DNA from: Chromobotia macracanthus
Lineage: Eukaryota; Chordata; Actinopteri; Cypriniformes; Botiidae
DNA length: 64,000 bases
Direction: 5' to 3'
Assembly (NCBI GenBank): GCA_036877525.1
Contig: JAZGTH010000059.1
Span: forward strand, 1 to 64,000
The position numbers and the translations under genes were made by a program. Below, piece after piece: positions 23,901 to 38,800 of this stretch. The first letter of the stretch is position 1; each line of letters begins with the position of its first letter. The notes beneath the pieces are model-generated. The model did no database searches, was not told the DNA's origin, and saw only the letters and a program-made list of their open reading frames with translations.

Positions 23901-26900
23901 TGTATGAAGCTATGTTTGAAACAGTCTGCCAAATTGTAGAAATGTAAAAGTATTGTATTACAAGAAATGAAAGTGTATCTAATGCAAGTGATCTGTGTTT
24001 TTTAATCCTGCACTCTGAAGTCATTTAGTGTAGTACTGCACCAGACAGTTTACTCTTTTCTATAGCTCAAATCCTCAGTGATGTGAAGTGGTTCTCACAT
24101 CTGCACAGCTGCACTGAAGGAGAGCCAGAGGTCAATGGAGGTTTCAGTATTGTTATGATAATCTGAATAAGGGTCACTGTTTGAAATCTAAATAGTGTGC
24201 AGGAATCCCATTGAAACAGAGTGTGACCAGCTGCTTTGAAAATGAAGCTTTATGATATTGGCAAAGGAGCTCCCTGGAGCTCTTCTCAAACAAACTTGAG
24301 TCTGGTTGTGAAAAGGTCTGAAAGGTCTTTCAGTGTTTGACATCTCATGCCTAATCTGTAATGCCAGGCTTAATAGTGCAGTGTCCGGAAAAAAGTCAAA
24401 TAGTGTCTAATTTTGTGGAAGTTTTTTTTGTGGATTAGTTTTCATTTGTTGAGTTGATTGGATCACTTGATACTCGTCTTGGGCTACCTGCCACAAGGAG
24501 AAAGAGACACACCACTTTGAACTGTGTATGTTCATGAATGATTCACACTCATTAATTAGCAAATCTCCAAATTTGGCACTTTTAAACACACACAGGTAAC
24601 AGTAGCCTTTTGAGAGGGTTCAGAGTCACAGAACATAAAATGTAGTTTCTGTTTTTTATGTTCTGAGTTAGGCGTGTACTTTCGTATTTTGTTCAGAATG
24701 CATTGCATCAGCCATTGCTTTTTTAGAATAGATTTAATTACTTGTTTATCAATATTGTTTCTATTTTCTGTGTCTTATTGTATTGACAGTCATTGTCTGC
24801 AGAAAGGACAGGAAATAATGGGAAAAACAAACTGGGGAATCTCAAATATGTGTCACCCCGTCGGCTCCAAGGCTCAGTGTTGTCCACTAGGCCATATCTC
24901 CAATTATTTTCTAAAATTTTAATTAGGTTAGTCTTACAAAACAACTTTGTTGTGTTTTATTGTCACATATGATGCTCAATTTTGCAAAAAAGCAATAACT
25001 CTCTAAACTTTGAAAGTTGAGAGTTGATTGAATGTCTCAAAGTATTTATCCAGTAAGTTATTTCGTTTGCACGTGTGCTGCAGTTTTGCACGTGTGCACG
25101 CTGCTTTGAGATGGCTAAGGTGATGGAAAGGTGGAGGAAGGAGGGGAAGAAATGAGGAGAGAATGGAAGGAGGCTTGTGTTTCTGTGACCATCTGTTGCT
25201 TTTACAATGCACCCCATGCACAAAGCAGGTCCACACCGCTGTGCCTTCACAGGCAGCATCATGCAGCTCTCTTGTGGAAAATCTTTTAACCTCACCACAT
25301 AATGTATGACATCACATGGATCGACAGAACAGGGCACAGTGGTTTTCAAGCAGTGCCAGTGGAAACATGTCTGATTTTAAACGTTGTCATTACAGAGGGA
25401 ATATTATAAGACAGAATTCTGAAATTCTTCTTTCTCTTTGGGTTCACTCAAGATAACTATGAAACACAGGAATTTATTGCTGTTTCAGCATGATTTAAAA
25501 ATAGATGATACGATAATTTAGATGTTTTTGGTGAAAAAGTAATAAATGTGGAGCACAATGGCTTTTATTTTAAAACTAGGGTGTTGTTGGTAGTTCCCAG
25601 GGCATTGCTGTGGTTTATATCTAATCGCTATGTGGTTGCTAAGGTGTTTAAAGTGGTGTCTAAAGGGTTGCTTGCCAAATCAAAATATCCAAGTCTATGA
25701 TATTTCATAGCCTACTATATGATATTCTGCTGCATAAATATGGCCTTCGATATGGAATTTTTTAAGTTTGGTTGGATGAAAATAATTTTCAGAACTTGTT
25801 TTGAAACAGTTTAAATTGAAACAGAGTTTTGGAAAAACCCATAAATTATTTGAGACATCAAGATTATCCTTGGAATAATCCAGGAAAGATTAATTTTACT
25901 GTACTATCACATAATGTTAGATTTCTGCAATGCGAGCCACAGATATCTGCCTCAAATAAAGGTCAATACACAGGTTTGGCCCATGCCAGGATGTGGCATT
26001 TCTGTTAAATAGCATGTGATCAAGTAATTTGTGTCCTCTATACCAAATGACTCATGGTAAATAATGTATTATCATGATATTAATAATTTTTAGAGTTGCA
26101 TCTATTACATATATTAGTATTGTTTGTTCTGTTTGCTTTTGTTTGCTTGCATACACTAATAGTCTTATTCCCAGTATATTTTGTTATTTATTAATTAACA
26201 ATAGAGATTGCACAAGCCGATCAACTCAGCAGCAAAGGTCTGGAGTCTGATGTTTACTTCCATTAATCTGTAAGAGAAAATCTTCTCACAAGGAAAGTAA
26301 TTGAAGGCCAGCACCACGTGTCATAAAGCCAAATTCTGTAATTTAGGATTATGTAACAAAGGGGGTTGATCTTCTTAAATCTGTAGACCTGCTTCAGCCA
26401 TAATAAAACCTTTTCTCTCAGTCACAGTCACGTGAAACAGATTTCCTGTGCTCTGTGCCAGTCTGCTTGTGCCAGTCGCTGAAGTTCCTGGCCTCTCCCA
26501 TCTGATCCTTGATTTCTAATGAATTGAAAAATGCCCTTTAGGTGTATTGCTTGTGTTCCTGTAACTGAAGGTATTATGTTGTCTGGAGCAAATTTTGTTT
26601 CTGGGGTGAACGCCCATGGCACACACTAACGGATGGAGGTTGTTAGTCATGTTTAGTCTTGTCATTTGCGTTGATTGTATATATCAGGGGAGTTGAAAGC
26701 TAGCTGTGTTCCTCTGCTAATCATACAATGGGGACGCACATTAGCATACGCTTTTAGCCTCTCCACCTCTTCTTTTCTTTATAAATGCCCTTTTAACTCA
26801 GTCCCAAAGGCCCAAGCATTAGTGCTACATTTAGCAAGGCTTTTTAAAGACACCTGAATGAGCACTGAATAAAAGCTAACTTTTTTTAAAAAGAAGACTA

Positions 26901-29803
26901 GAAGACTAATGTTATCTCTTGTCTTCTCGGAGATAGCATTAAAAGTGTATGTTTAACTATAGGTATAGTTCAGTCGAAATTAAAGGTCAGTAAAAATGAG
27001 TGATTTTTGTGAAATTTGTGAGTTTTTTGTCCTCAGTGGTGTACTGGTCTATTGTCTATGGAAAACCAAAAAACAAGGAATAAAAACTTCAAAAACATCA
27101 AAAGTAAAAGTAAAAGCATCAAAGTATCATAGTACTATGACTACATTGTGACAATAGTGTTCCAAATAATAACTGTGTGAATGACAGACTGAAATCTGAA
27201 GACTGAAGTAATCACTATTTATTAAAAATCTTGACATTTACGCAAGCTCTTCTTTAGATTAAAATGAGAGAGTCATTTTGAGTCAGGTCTGTTTAATTAA
27301 TCTGTTGATTCATATCACATACCCACAGTCTGAATGAAATCTGACTGATCCGGTTATCAAGTTAAACTGGTTCAATAATGACTTGAATTCTGATCTGTTT
27401 CTTTCTCACACAAAACTGTCAGATGGGATTAGATGACTAAAGTGGAATACAATAGTCACACAAGTTGTATGGACCACTTTATGATGCATTTCTGTTGCAT
27501 TTTGGAAGCTTTAAAGCTTCAGTTGCCATTCATTGTATTTGCCTTATGGAAAATGGCAAAAGTGACATGGATTTGATTGTAGATTATTTTGACAGTTTTA
27601 TTTATTATAAGGTGAATGGTCCTTTAAAACCTCCGGTAACATTAATTGTTACCAGAGGTTATGATTTTAATCTACCTCAGTGTTAAGGGTTTTTTTTGTT
27701 TCTGGCATGTCAAACACCAGGCTATTTTTGAGACTCCTCTTGAAACCGTGAATTTGTCTGGCCTCATTATAATCCAGTGTATCATGTGCCTATGATCATC
27801 TTCATATAGCGTGTTTTGGAAAGAGTGGATGTATATTGTGTGCATGCATGCGCATGCAGCCTGCTGGACGTCAGCGCTGTTGCACGTCAGCTTGTTGTTA
27901 ATAGTTAATGAGGACTGATATCGTTAAGCTCTGACCTTGGGGCTTGGGTTTCCTGCTGAAAGCTACTCCCATTGATCCTTTGGTTCTCATGTGCTGTTGG
28001 ACAAACTACTCCTTCAACAATTCATTGGCCATCTGAATGCCTGCACTGTGAAGCTCTATGAAGATCTATCATTGTAAGTGCAAGAGACCACCCTTGCTAC
28101 AAAGGAGAAGAAGGAGGAACTGGGTGTCACATAGTATTCAACACAGAGCTAATTTCGCACATGCCTCAGAACTGCAGGAAATGACCACTGGTCTTAACAG
28201 CCAGATGCGTGTTTTCCTGTTTTTGCATCTGCATTTGTGCATTCTTGGCTTTCTAATCAAAACATGGATGTTGTGACTTTGTTTAAAGGCTGTCACACAT
28301 ATAGACAAAAGCTTAGCTGAGCCTCTCTTCAATTGCACCTGTTTTCTATTATTAATTATAAACAGAAAATAATGTTACGATTAGGTCGTAGCAGAACATA
28401 AAATGACCCGAGCCATGTTTAGGAGCCAGAATATTATAGAAATGTAGGGGTGGGGCTTTTTGACATGGGTCTATAAGAACCACCTAGTAATCAACCAGAA
28501 CAGCCACCCTTAACAATATCTTTTTGCATAGACAAACACAGCTCATTTTCTTCAATCAGAGTAAAAATCCAGCTTTCTTTTCAAAATTTACAGGAGAAAC
28601 AACCATCTCTGTTTAAACATAGACAGGGTTTGGTGCTCTCAAAGGCCTTTACTCTGCAGCATGTGCTGTGGTCATGAATAATGCTCTGTGCTGCCCATGT
28701 ACCCACAATGTGCATAAAGACCAGCTGGGAGGAAGCTTTCTCCCAGTCAAACGTACCACTGTATTTCTGAGAAATGAATGAGTAGCAAAAATGGCTGTGG
28801 TGCTTTAATGATAATGAAGGAAAGAGAAAGACCATGATGGGCTGTAAGGGTTGGGCTGTAGTTATGTTCAGTTCATTCCTAGGGTAATCCTGCCAACTTC
28901 TGCCTGTTCACTGACAACTTCCCTGTATCATGTTTCTGTTTTCCTTTTAGAAGAACATAAAGTTCCTGTACTGTGGCAGTATCCATTGTCCTATCCATAT
29001 ACATATTTACATTTACATTTTACATTTATTCATTTTGGAGACACTTTTATCCAAAGCGACTTACAAGTGCGGAATACAAAAAGGGAGTCAACCTGAAGAG
29101 GCAACTAGACACAATAAGTGCTCACAATACATACATACATATTTAATTTCTGTACCAACCGTAGAAGTTTTTCATGGTCAGATTCTTAATGCTTTTTCCT
29201 TTCTCTGATTTGCTGCAATTATTGTGAGTCTCACGTGGTGTGTCTGTCTGTCTCAGGGTGCTCGTGTGTGGGTGCGTGACAAGGAACAACTCCTGCCCTC
29301 CACCGTCAGCTGCTGTGATGAACAAACCCTCACCCTCACTACAGACTATGGAGAGGTAGGAGGGACATAATAATTATTCACTTATTCCAAACCCATATGA
29401 CTTTTTCTTCAGTGTAACACAGAATAAGATATTTTAAGGCCTGAATTTTGTTCAGTCCGTTCTGAATTGCATCTTTATTTAAGACCAAACATGCAGTTGC
29501 TTATGATGTTCTTAGTTAATAAGAAAACAAACTGTATGAGGAAGATAAACGTCTCAGATCGTGTCAGCTCATGTCGGTACAGTATGACTGGTCTGTAGTT
29601 TCTCACTGATATACTGCAGAAAGACCTTTGGTTTGAATAGCAGGGACTGGAATTTAGTCACCCTGTTTAATCAGTGTAGTCCGACCTTTGTGTCTGGAGG
29701 AAATCCTGTTCTCAATACACAATGAGAGAAAGAGAATGCAGGTCAGAATATATTTATTATTTGTTGATTGTGCTTTGTTCTAGTAGTTCAGAATCTCTTA
29801 AAG

Positions 29804-29842
<39 letters not shown>

Positions 29843-32800
29843 TTATTATATAGTTATTATAAGTTATTATTATTATTAAAAAAGAAAGACAAATACCTCT
29901 TCACTACTACCCCAGAGAAAAATACTTCACAAAGCATGTCTATATACAACAAACTAAAGTAAAAACTGCAATTACACAAAGTGTACCTATAAAATTGTAT
30001 ACTTTAAGATGCATAATATAAATATAATTGGATAAATGATGTAGTGCAGAGACATAAATAGGTGGCATGACAGAGAAGAGCTGTTCTAATGGAATCAGTT
30101 ACGTTTACATTGTTCCACTATTGTTGCACTGTTGTTATAATTGCTTAAACTAGAAACATTTTTATGCCTAATTTAATGCACATACTGAAATTCTAATATG
30201 CTATATGCATTTACATTAATGACTTCTAGTGTGGCTCTGAGTAACTTATCTCTCTGTTAGCACCAAATTCAATCAATCATACATTTGCAAGATTGAGATG
30301 GCTTAATCTGTAGAGAGAGTTTCAGAGAGAAAATAAATTATAGCAGATAACCTCACTTTGTTACCAATTCACTTATTGTGAATTGGTAACAAAAAGGAAA
30401 GAACATCTCCAGATTGCACACAACCCTCTTGTCTTACGAGGCTCCCAGCATGTATTGCAGGGACTGGTGTGTAAAAACTGCATAGGCAAGGCTAAGTACA
30501 TGGGACCCCATTGCATGTTTTATTTAACAAGCTTACTATGGCATTCATGGCAAACTAGAGGTCAACAGAGGTCAGGAGGGTGTCTGTTTGTTATACACAG
30601 AGGATGACGCTTTTAACACACTGCTCATTTATCAGTGTTAACACACACACACGGGTCTGGGGTCAAGGTTGAACTCAGGCTCCTCTAGAAGAACGACCTC
30701 CTCCTGCAGACAAACACTACGGGGCACGAGCAGAATGTAACCCCCTCTCAAAACATGAGCTCAATCTTCAGCTGCCCAACCAAGCCCCAGAGAGTTGTGT
30801 AGCATGTGAGTCAATCAGATTAAAAGCACAGAGAATGAGCAAATTAAGTATGGGATGGAATAATCACATTGAAAGAATGACAAGCTTTTTAATGTATAAC
30901 TTATTAATGAGTATCAGAGATTTGTCCTCTAAGTTAATTCATTTCAAATCAATTTTATTTGTAAACTGCTTTTCCCGAAGGACATTTCTTCAAATCAGCC
31001 CTACAGAAAAAAAAATGCTATATTTTATGGTCCATATGACTTCTTAAACCCGTTAAAGATGGGAGACCATCTTTAATAATAAAAAGATGTTTGAATTCTG
31101 TAAAATAGTGTATAAATGTATTAGAATTTTATACATTTTGTAAAACTTAAATTTTTTTAGACCTATAACACGTTTAATACTGTTATCAGCAGCTTTTCCA
31201 GTATTTTGGCAGAGTGTGACTTAGTTCTGGTTAAGCGCATGGGTTGCTTTCCATGGGCTGTCCCTGTCCCTGCTGTCCCACCCACATAATACATATTCAT
31301 ATAAATCCTACAAAACAATAATACAGCAGGGTGTGGTCTTTAAAACACAAAGGCTCATGCAAGGCAAATGCATGGTAGGGCAGAGAGACAGAAAAGCCAA
31401 TGACTCCAAACCTTCAATTATTATTTGTCAATTTATAAAATTTGAAATTTATTTACCGCAGATATACAAAAGCAATAATTGTCTTAATTACAATCCTTAA
31501 CTGGGTCATGTCAAATGAGTTAAAGCATATTTAGAATGTGGATTTTATATATGTTTATCATATCTCATTTATTATATGCCTTGTTTTAGTTTTTCTCGTC
31601 ACAATAGTTCATCAGTCTGAGTGGCCTCAGTGCAAGACCCACTATAGGACAGCATTGATTGTGTGCTCAATAACTCTGGATCAGTGGGTTTAGCAGATGG
31701 TCTCACATGCACAAGCACGTTTAGGAGAGCTTGTGGTTGCTCCCAGAGCGCATTGAGGTTATGTGCGTACTTTATATTTGGAAGACCGTGAAAGCACTTA
31801 CTGAATGTTACCACTTAGTAAAGAATACTCACAGAAAAAACTAACATGTCATTTCTCGTCCAAATTATATTTAGTGAAAGTAATGCTAAAAATAAAGATT
31901 TGAACATCCAAAACACTGTCCCACAAAATACATTTGAGATTAGTGTGCATGGAGGAAGTCTTGAAAGTGAGGAAGAGAGATAAAACTATACAATAGAAAC
32001 AGTTCTGTTAAACACAATGATGCTTAGCTGGAATTCTGGTATCTTACAAGTGATAGCATACTGGAACACAAATAATTAGTCATATATAATCAGTACAAAT
32101 TCCATGTACTTATTCAGTGTGCAATATCACTTTCTAACAGTTTAAACAGTGCTGACAATGGATGATTTTTCTAATGTTTTATGTATGACCTAATCATCAG
32201 GATCCCCTGTTCTCCCAGGACTGGTCCACTGCTTAGCAACCAGAGGGGATGTTTCCTGCTTCCTGGCACTCTGTTAATGTTGACACACTTTGTCCTGTTT
32301 GAATGCCAGTAATGTGTTAATGGCAATATGACAAGGTGACTTTCTGCCATGTGCCAATTTGTAGAGCACAATAGATAGATATATTGATATCTAACACCAT
32401 AGATGTTAATTGCACACCATCAATTTACTTTTAAATTACTGTTGAAATGCCAGCTAAATTTGAGTGTGTGTACACTGTCATGAACTGAATACAAAATGAC
32501 AACAGTAATATTTTATAATTATTAATGTGATTCAGTCATTAAAACATTCACCCATATAGCTGGCTATTTTCCTAGTTTATTATTTACTTTGTAGGCACTT
32601 TGCCTTTTAGTCAGTTGTCATGTTCCTTTAATTGTGTAACACGATTATCAGACGGATGTTGCCTGACATCACTGAGATCAGAGTGATACACAAACACAAT
32701 CAGAGTGAAGCATATGTGATATTGCTTTTAGTGGGAGAGTTATATTGTCAGACTAATGGGTAAGACTAATATGTATCAAGCTCAAGTCAACCTCAAGATA

Positions 32801-35800
32801 TCTGACCACATAAATGTGACCTCAAACCAGTACCAGAAAGCACATGCAAGCATACAATGCTTGTTCTTTCTGTGCTATGAAAGTGTGTTGTGACAGAAGC
32901 TGTGGTTTTAAAAAAGTATTGTAGAATTAAGGACAAAAATTAAATTTTTCGCTAAACTAACCCTTAAACTTCTAATAATGGTTCTCACTGATTATCTGAG
33001 TAAAACATATTTATTGTCATGTTTTGCCTGTGAGTGTTGTTCCAGCCCATCATCCGGGTTGTTTGTTTCCTATTTTTCCCTCAGCACTTAAAACAAGCAT
33101 CCCATGAATAAGAATTTGTGGAATCTGTCTGCAGAACCACAGGAAGGTCTTATTGCTTAAACATCCTTGACCTCTGAGCTGTCTGTCTGTGAGAGGATCT
33201 AATGGCTGGAGCTCATGTATGTTTATGGGTGAACCTTAACCCACAGAGGCATTGGTTTTCCTGCCGGCTTGAGAAATGACCCATAGAGCACAAATTTCTT
33301 GTCTGGTCCAGTCTTGCAGTTCCCACCAAGATTGCTGTCATGCAGCGATAACGTAAACTATGACACACATTTACAAACTATGACAACTATGAACTGCTGT
33401 GCTTTTGCAACAATGGCTTCATTATAAATGACTGAATGATGAGAGGGTCATAGTGCCCCCTGTAATTGACTTAGCATATTGCGTTTGTTCTGTTTTAGGG
33501 GATCACAATGCTACTCATTTATACCCTTAGCTGTTATTTGGTAAACAGAGCCTCAGGTGTTGGTACATTGTGTTTTTTTGTGTCTGTCTCCATACACAAC
33601 ACATTATCACAGTAAATTCTGTCAGCGTGTTGTTTCCTTTCTGTCAAGATCAGTCTCACCTATCTGCAGCATCTGTCTTGCTAACGGATTTAAAATGTCT
33701 TCGTTATGAAAAGCTGTGATCTACACATGCAAACGCTCAAATTCAACACAATTTTAGGAATAGGAATTTTAGGAAGAGTCGATCTGTACATTTTCTAAAA
33801 TAACTGTGTGTTCCTGACCATGCAAAATCTGCTACTACAATGTTACAGTGTTGCCAGGGCATCGCTAAGTGGTGTTTATCATAACACTAATATGCAGAGA
33901 ATCTTTTAGGTTGTGCTGGGTGGTTGCTATGTAGTTGCTTGCTTGCATGTTCTGTTGTCTCTAGTCTAATCCAGGTTTAACTGGTATCTGCTCAAACATT
34001 TCTATGCTAATAAAATAAATTCAAATATTTGAACATTTACTGCAAAAGGTTTTCATCCAAAGAATGTGTGTATAACCTAATGTGTGATAAACTTCGAGAA
34101 CTCATGTGCTTTGATAGTACGTGTACATGCATGTGTAAATTTCTTGGGTTGCTTGTGCATCAAGGATTAATGGAACATGAAGTACAATACTATAAACACA
34201 CCAGGTGCTGACTGTATGTTTCAGCAAATTAATGAAATTGCCATGCCTCTAAGACATTAATTAAGTAGATTACAATGAACTCTTTTAAATGCAATGTGTA
34301 ATTGTGATGCTGCATAATGTTGAGTGTTCAGGAGTCTGAGGACAAATCACTGAGGATGTTCTCAGGACAGTAAAAGTGAGAGGAGCTCATTGAGGATGTC
34401 ATGCTGGGTATGGTTGCAGGAATGTGAAACAACCTGGCAGAGGGATAGAGAGCAGGCCCGGGCGCATTAGTAAGACAAGCAACAGGCCCACACATGCAGT
34501 ATTCTGTAAATAAGCTCTGCATTAGTGCACTGTTGATTTATAGCAGCATAAATCACAACTAATTTCTTTGCTTTCACATTGGCTTGAGGTGCACGCTTGC
34601 TGTTTGGGACTGCATTTACGGTTTTGTCAATCAGCTGTTCAGCAATATCACGAGCAAGAAATGTGCTGATATTCAGAACAACGGCACAATTGAGATTGTG
34701 ATATTGCATTTATACAACAGTTTTAGAAATGAGAAGTAAATATTTGACATATTAATATCAATATATAATAATTGACTATTGTATCTTTGGTATTAGATAC
34801 AATATGGCTAATTCAGTTAACATTTACAGACTGCCAACCTTAGTGGGCTTTCTTATCATAGGGCCAGAGACAATGTTTCTGGTTGTCCCCCAGACTATGG
34901 CCCTGTGTATACTTGATGATAATCACTTTATCAGTATGTCTTTTTGTGTGTTGAAGGTGATAACTCTGGATCAGGGTGACGTGAACAGACTCAAGGTTTC
35001 TCCCATGCATCCCACCAGCATCAGTGGGGTGGAGGACATGTCCACGCTGGCTGAGCTGCATGAGGCAGCCATCATGCACAACCTCTTCCTACGATACCAG
35101 AAAGACCTCATTTATGTAAGCTTATACACACACACTGTTTGTCATGTAAGTGTAACAAACATTATGTAAAGTATAACAAAAAGAGAACTTTGTTCCTTTA
35201 AGCTGTTAGAAGTGTTTAATCTGAGCTTAAAATGTTTTGAATAAGGATTTTTAAAACCAAACATTCAAAAAAAGCAAACATTGACGTGTATTTATTTTGT
35301 GTTTTTCAATATGCAGCTAGTACAGCTGGGTGATGTTTTAAAAATGTAGCATTGAGCAACATTATTGCTGTAAATTTGATGAGAAGAAACTATGTGAAGT
35401 TTTCTGTTTCTGAATCTTTTCTGGCTGCATCCATGAGAACCATACTTTTCTCATGCTTTAATGATATGATTACAATAACTAGCACTTTTATAGTACTGCA
35501 ATATAAAATAATTTTCTGAAATAATAAAACAATACAACATTTCATATGATGTTTAACATCAAAGATATAAACACATCATTCTTTGTATTTATTGGTGTCT
35601 TGCAGACTAACATAGGCTCCATCCTGGCAGCTGTGAATCCTTATAAACAGATAGCAGATCTGTACGACCCAGAGGCAGTGGATCTGTACAGCAAACATCA
35701 CCTGGGAGAGCTGCCACCTCACATCTTTGCTGTGGCCAATGAGTGTTACCGCTGCCTGTGGAAGAGACATGACAGTCAGTGTGTGCTCATCAGGTAACAT

Positions 35801-38800
35801 ACTGTTAACGTTTCTATTTCCGAGTTGAGAGAATCATATTACAAGAAAACAAGACTTTAATGGATGTTAATGTTGACTTTAATTTTATAAAGCTCACCAC
35901 AGTGTTGTGATTTGTCCTTTGCACAGACACACAGAATGATTGTTGTGCAGGGATGTTTTGGTAATCTGCTATTCCAAAGAGCCTTAATCCAATCAGTGTG
36001 AGAAAAGTGAATGTAGAAATTGATTGCATTGGATTTAGAATGTAAGGTTTATTGCAGAACACCTTTTGGGTCAAGAGATGGAGGTCAAATTTCCTTTGGT
36101 TTGTGGAAGTGTGGCATCAGAAAACCAATGTCTGTTTTACCAAGTTGCCAGTTGCAGTGATCATGGGTATCTTCAGACTGCCCCAAGTTTACTTCTCAGG
36201 GTATTTGACCAAGAGTGACAGCTGGGTAGAGAAGCTTACCCAAAAGTCAATGCAATATTACACAAAGTTTAGCTAAAATGATAAATAATAAAAATAAAAA
36301 TGAGTTTGGCCCATTTCTTCATCTAAATTCACCGTAAGTGGACACTAGGCAGCTGTATGCTAGTTTATTGGAACATGTAACCATTGCAATGGCATTATTT
36401 TGTCATGAGTTAAAGCATCTAAGAAGACACAAATGTATTGTAAAGTAACCAAATTTTATTTATTTTATACTAACCATAGCAACAGTAATTTATTAACAAT
36501 TTTAATGGTTTTAATTATGAAAAACGTATGATTTATAAATTATGGTATATTATTATCATATTCAAAACCCCGATTCTGTTGGACTCAGGTGATATCTGTG
36601 TTTGATGACATTGTATGACATTACAAATTAATTAATTTGGTCAAGGGAGGTGAACCAAAGGTGTCCCTGCTGACTGTGTAGAGGGAGCAGTAAGCTGTAG
36701 GGAGCTTTTGTGTTTTTATATGCCCTCTGTGTATGTTTGTTGTTAGTGGTGAGAGTGGTGCTGGGAAGACCGAAAGTACCAAACTGCTCCTGAAGTTTCT
36801 GTCCGTCATGAGTCAGAACTCCTCAGGTTCTCCACTGTCAGAGAGAACCACAAGGGTGGAGCAGGCCATTGTACAGAGCAGGTACCACACAGACACTGTC
36901 AAACACACTCTGTACTTCTGTAGACATTGTTTTCTCCTCATTCCATTAATACCTATATCTTTCTCCCCTTCTCCAGTCCAATAATGGAGGCATTTGGAAA
37001 TGCAAAAACTGTTTACAACAACAACTCCAGTCGCTTTGGCAAGTTTATTCAGCTTCACTTCTCTCAGAGTGGAAACATTCAGGGCGGCTGTATTATTGAT
37101 TACTTACTTGAAAAGGTATTTTTGTTCATAATTACATAGTTTATGAAGTCACAGATTTTATATCTAAAGATAAACCTGGAAATATACAGAATGTTTCAGC
37201 ATTTAGAAAAAATAAAACAAAGATTTTCTGCACTACTTCTAGGTCACTAATCAAATGACACAAAATGTGACACAGTAGAAGTTCTGTACTATTGGTCAAA
37301 TTTCCTTGCTTCAATTGAAGTACACAAGCTTCTTTAAAACATTCCCAAATCATGCTTTGATAACATGTAAATTCTTTATACATCTAATTCTACATTCATT
37401 TGTAAATGTCATGTGAGCTCGAGTGCATGTCATTAAAACAAAGTGGCGCTTATTAAATATCAAATTTTCAGTGGTTGAGAACGTAGTTTTTAAAAAACTA
37501 ATTAGAAAAAATGCTCAATAACATAATTTTTACTTCAAATCTTTTTTACCTAATCATTTTTAATGTATATATTTCTATTCATTTTTGCATGTAAATTATA
37601 TTTTAGAATCGAGTTGTTCGGCAGAATCCGGGGGAGAGGAACTATCACATATTTTATGCATTGTTGTCAGGCGCTGACTATGAGCACAGAGGTGAGGTTA
37701 TTACCCTAAAACTAGCATCTTTGGTTTATCTCTGGGCATTGTGTTGAGACCTGTGTGTTGTTTTCATCATCAGAAATGTATATGTTGGCTGACTCTCCTG
37801 AGGCATATCATTACCTGAATCAGTCAGGCTGTGTGAAGGACAGAAGTCTGGATGACCAACAGCTTTATGCTAGTGTGATGGTGAGTCAACGTGTATGTTG
37901 CACTGTCAGAAATGTAACAGTTTAATATTTTCCTATATGTAAATCAATATTGGAACTGTTTTTTTATGGGCAATACTGTATTTTATTTGTCTGTGCTGGA
38001 ATAGTCATTTATTGAGATTTTAAAATCTCCCACTAGAGGGCATCACATCATTTTGTGTAATCTTGAAGCAGTGGTTGCTGTGTGTTGCAATGCTGTGGTG
38101 CCCATGTGAATGATCCGGGTTCAGTTCTGGCTTTTAACATATTCTGCTCCCATTCCCATCTATCTCCCAAAAAATGTAATGTCACTTATGACTGCAGGAA
38201 GCATTGAAGGTGATGGAGTTCACTGAGGAGGAGATTAGAGATGTTTTCAAGCTGCTGTCTGGGGTCTTACAGATCGGCAACATTGAGTTCATGACTGCAG
38301 GGGGCGCTCAGATTACCACTAAAGGAGGTTTGAGACACACCAGGCTTTTGTCAAAGCATAGCTAACACATTAGATATGTTTATTTAATAGTTGTTTAAGC
38401 GAGACCTATTGAATACCTGCTTCTGGAACTGGCACAGGATTTGTGTGTAAATTTTATCTGTCAGAAGTCACAGGTACAGGCATACACAGAGTAGTACATG
38501 TAGAGACATGCTGCAACTTATCAGAATTTACTTTGTCAAATGCATTTTACATTTCAAATGGTTGATGATAACTCAGTAAACCATCTTAATGATGGACCAG
38601 TTCCAAGGCTTGGCGATTCTATAGCAGTGTCAGCAGAAATCTATCAGTTAGATTTTCCTCTATATTATACATGTTAAGCAAGAAAGTAGGTCTTCAATCA
38701 CTGGATATCTACATTTAAAAAGTGTTTTGCTCAGACACTGTATTTTTGAATTGTATCTATTTTGTATATTTGTTAGTAATAAATGGACTATCAATTACTA

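Larger units (their letters stand above)
14956..29256 (+). other. myo10 intron 1, 14.3 kb
   Basis: Longest gap in the window. It holds a palindromic MITE (15848-16162), a full SINE (23793-23950), a minus-strand tRNA-derived SINE-like copy (24788-24905), a MITE-like fragment (27450-27560), a 14-nt hairpin (27628-27660), a Z-DNA-prone alternating tract (27838-27858), CACGTG pairs (25070-25095), and a SINE tail (29004-29072). Open frames are short and unrecognised. Confidence 0.85.

Noticed and set aside
24963..25349. 128-codon minus-strand frame in intron 1
   Set aside because: No recognisable domain, no splice context, ordinary length for chance in 64 kb.
27465..27686. 73-codon frame near the 27.6-kb hairpin
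   Set aside because: It lies in MITE-like sequence and has no protein similarity.
34804..35169. 121-codon frame as an independent gene
   Set aside because: It is intron sequence reading into myo10 exon 3 (34957-35115).
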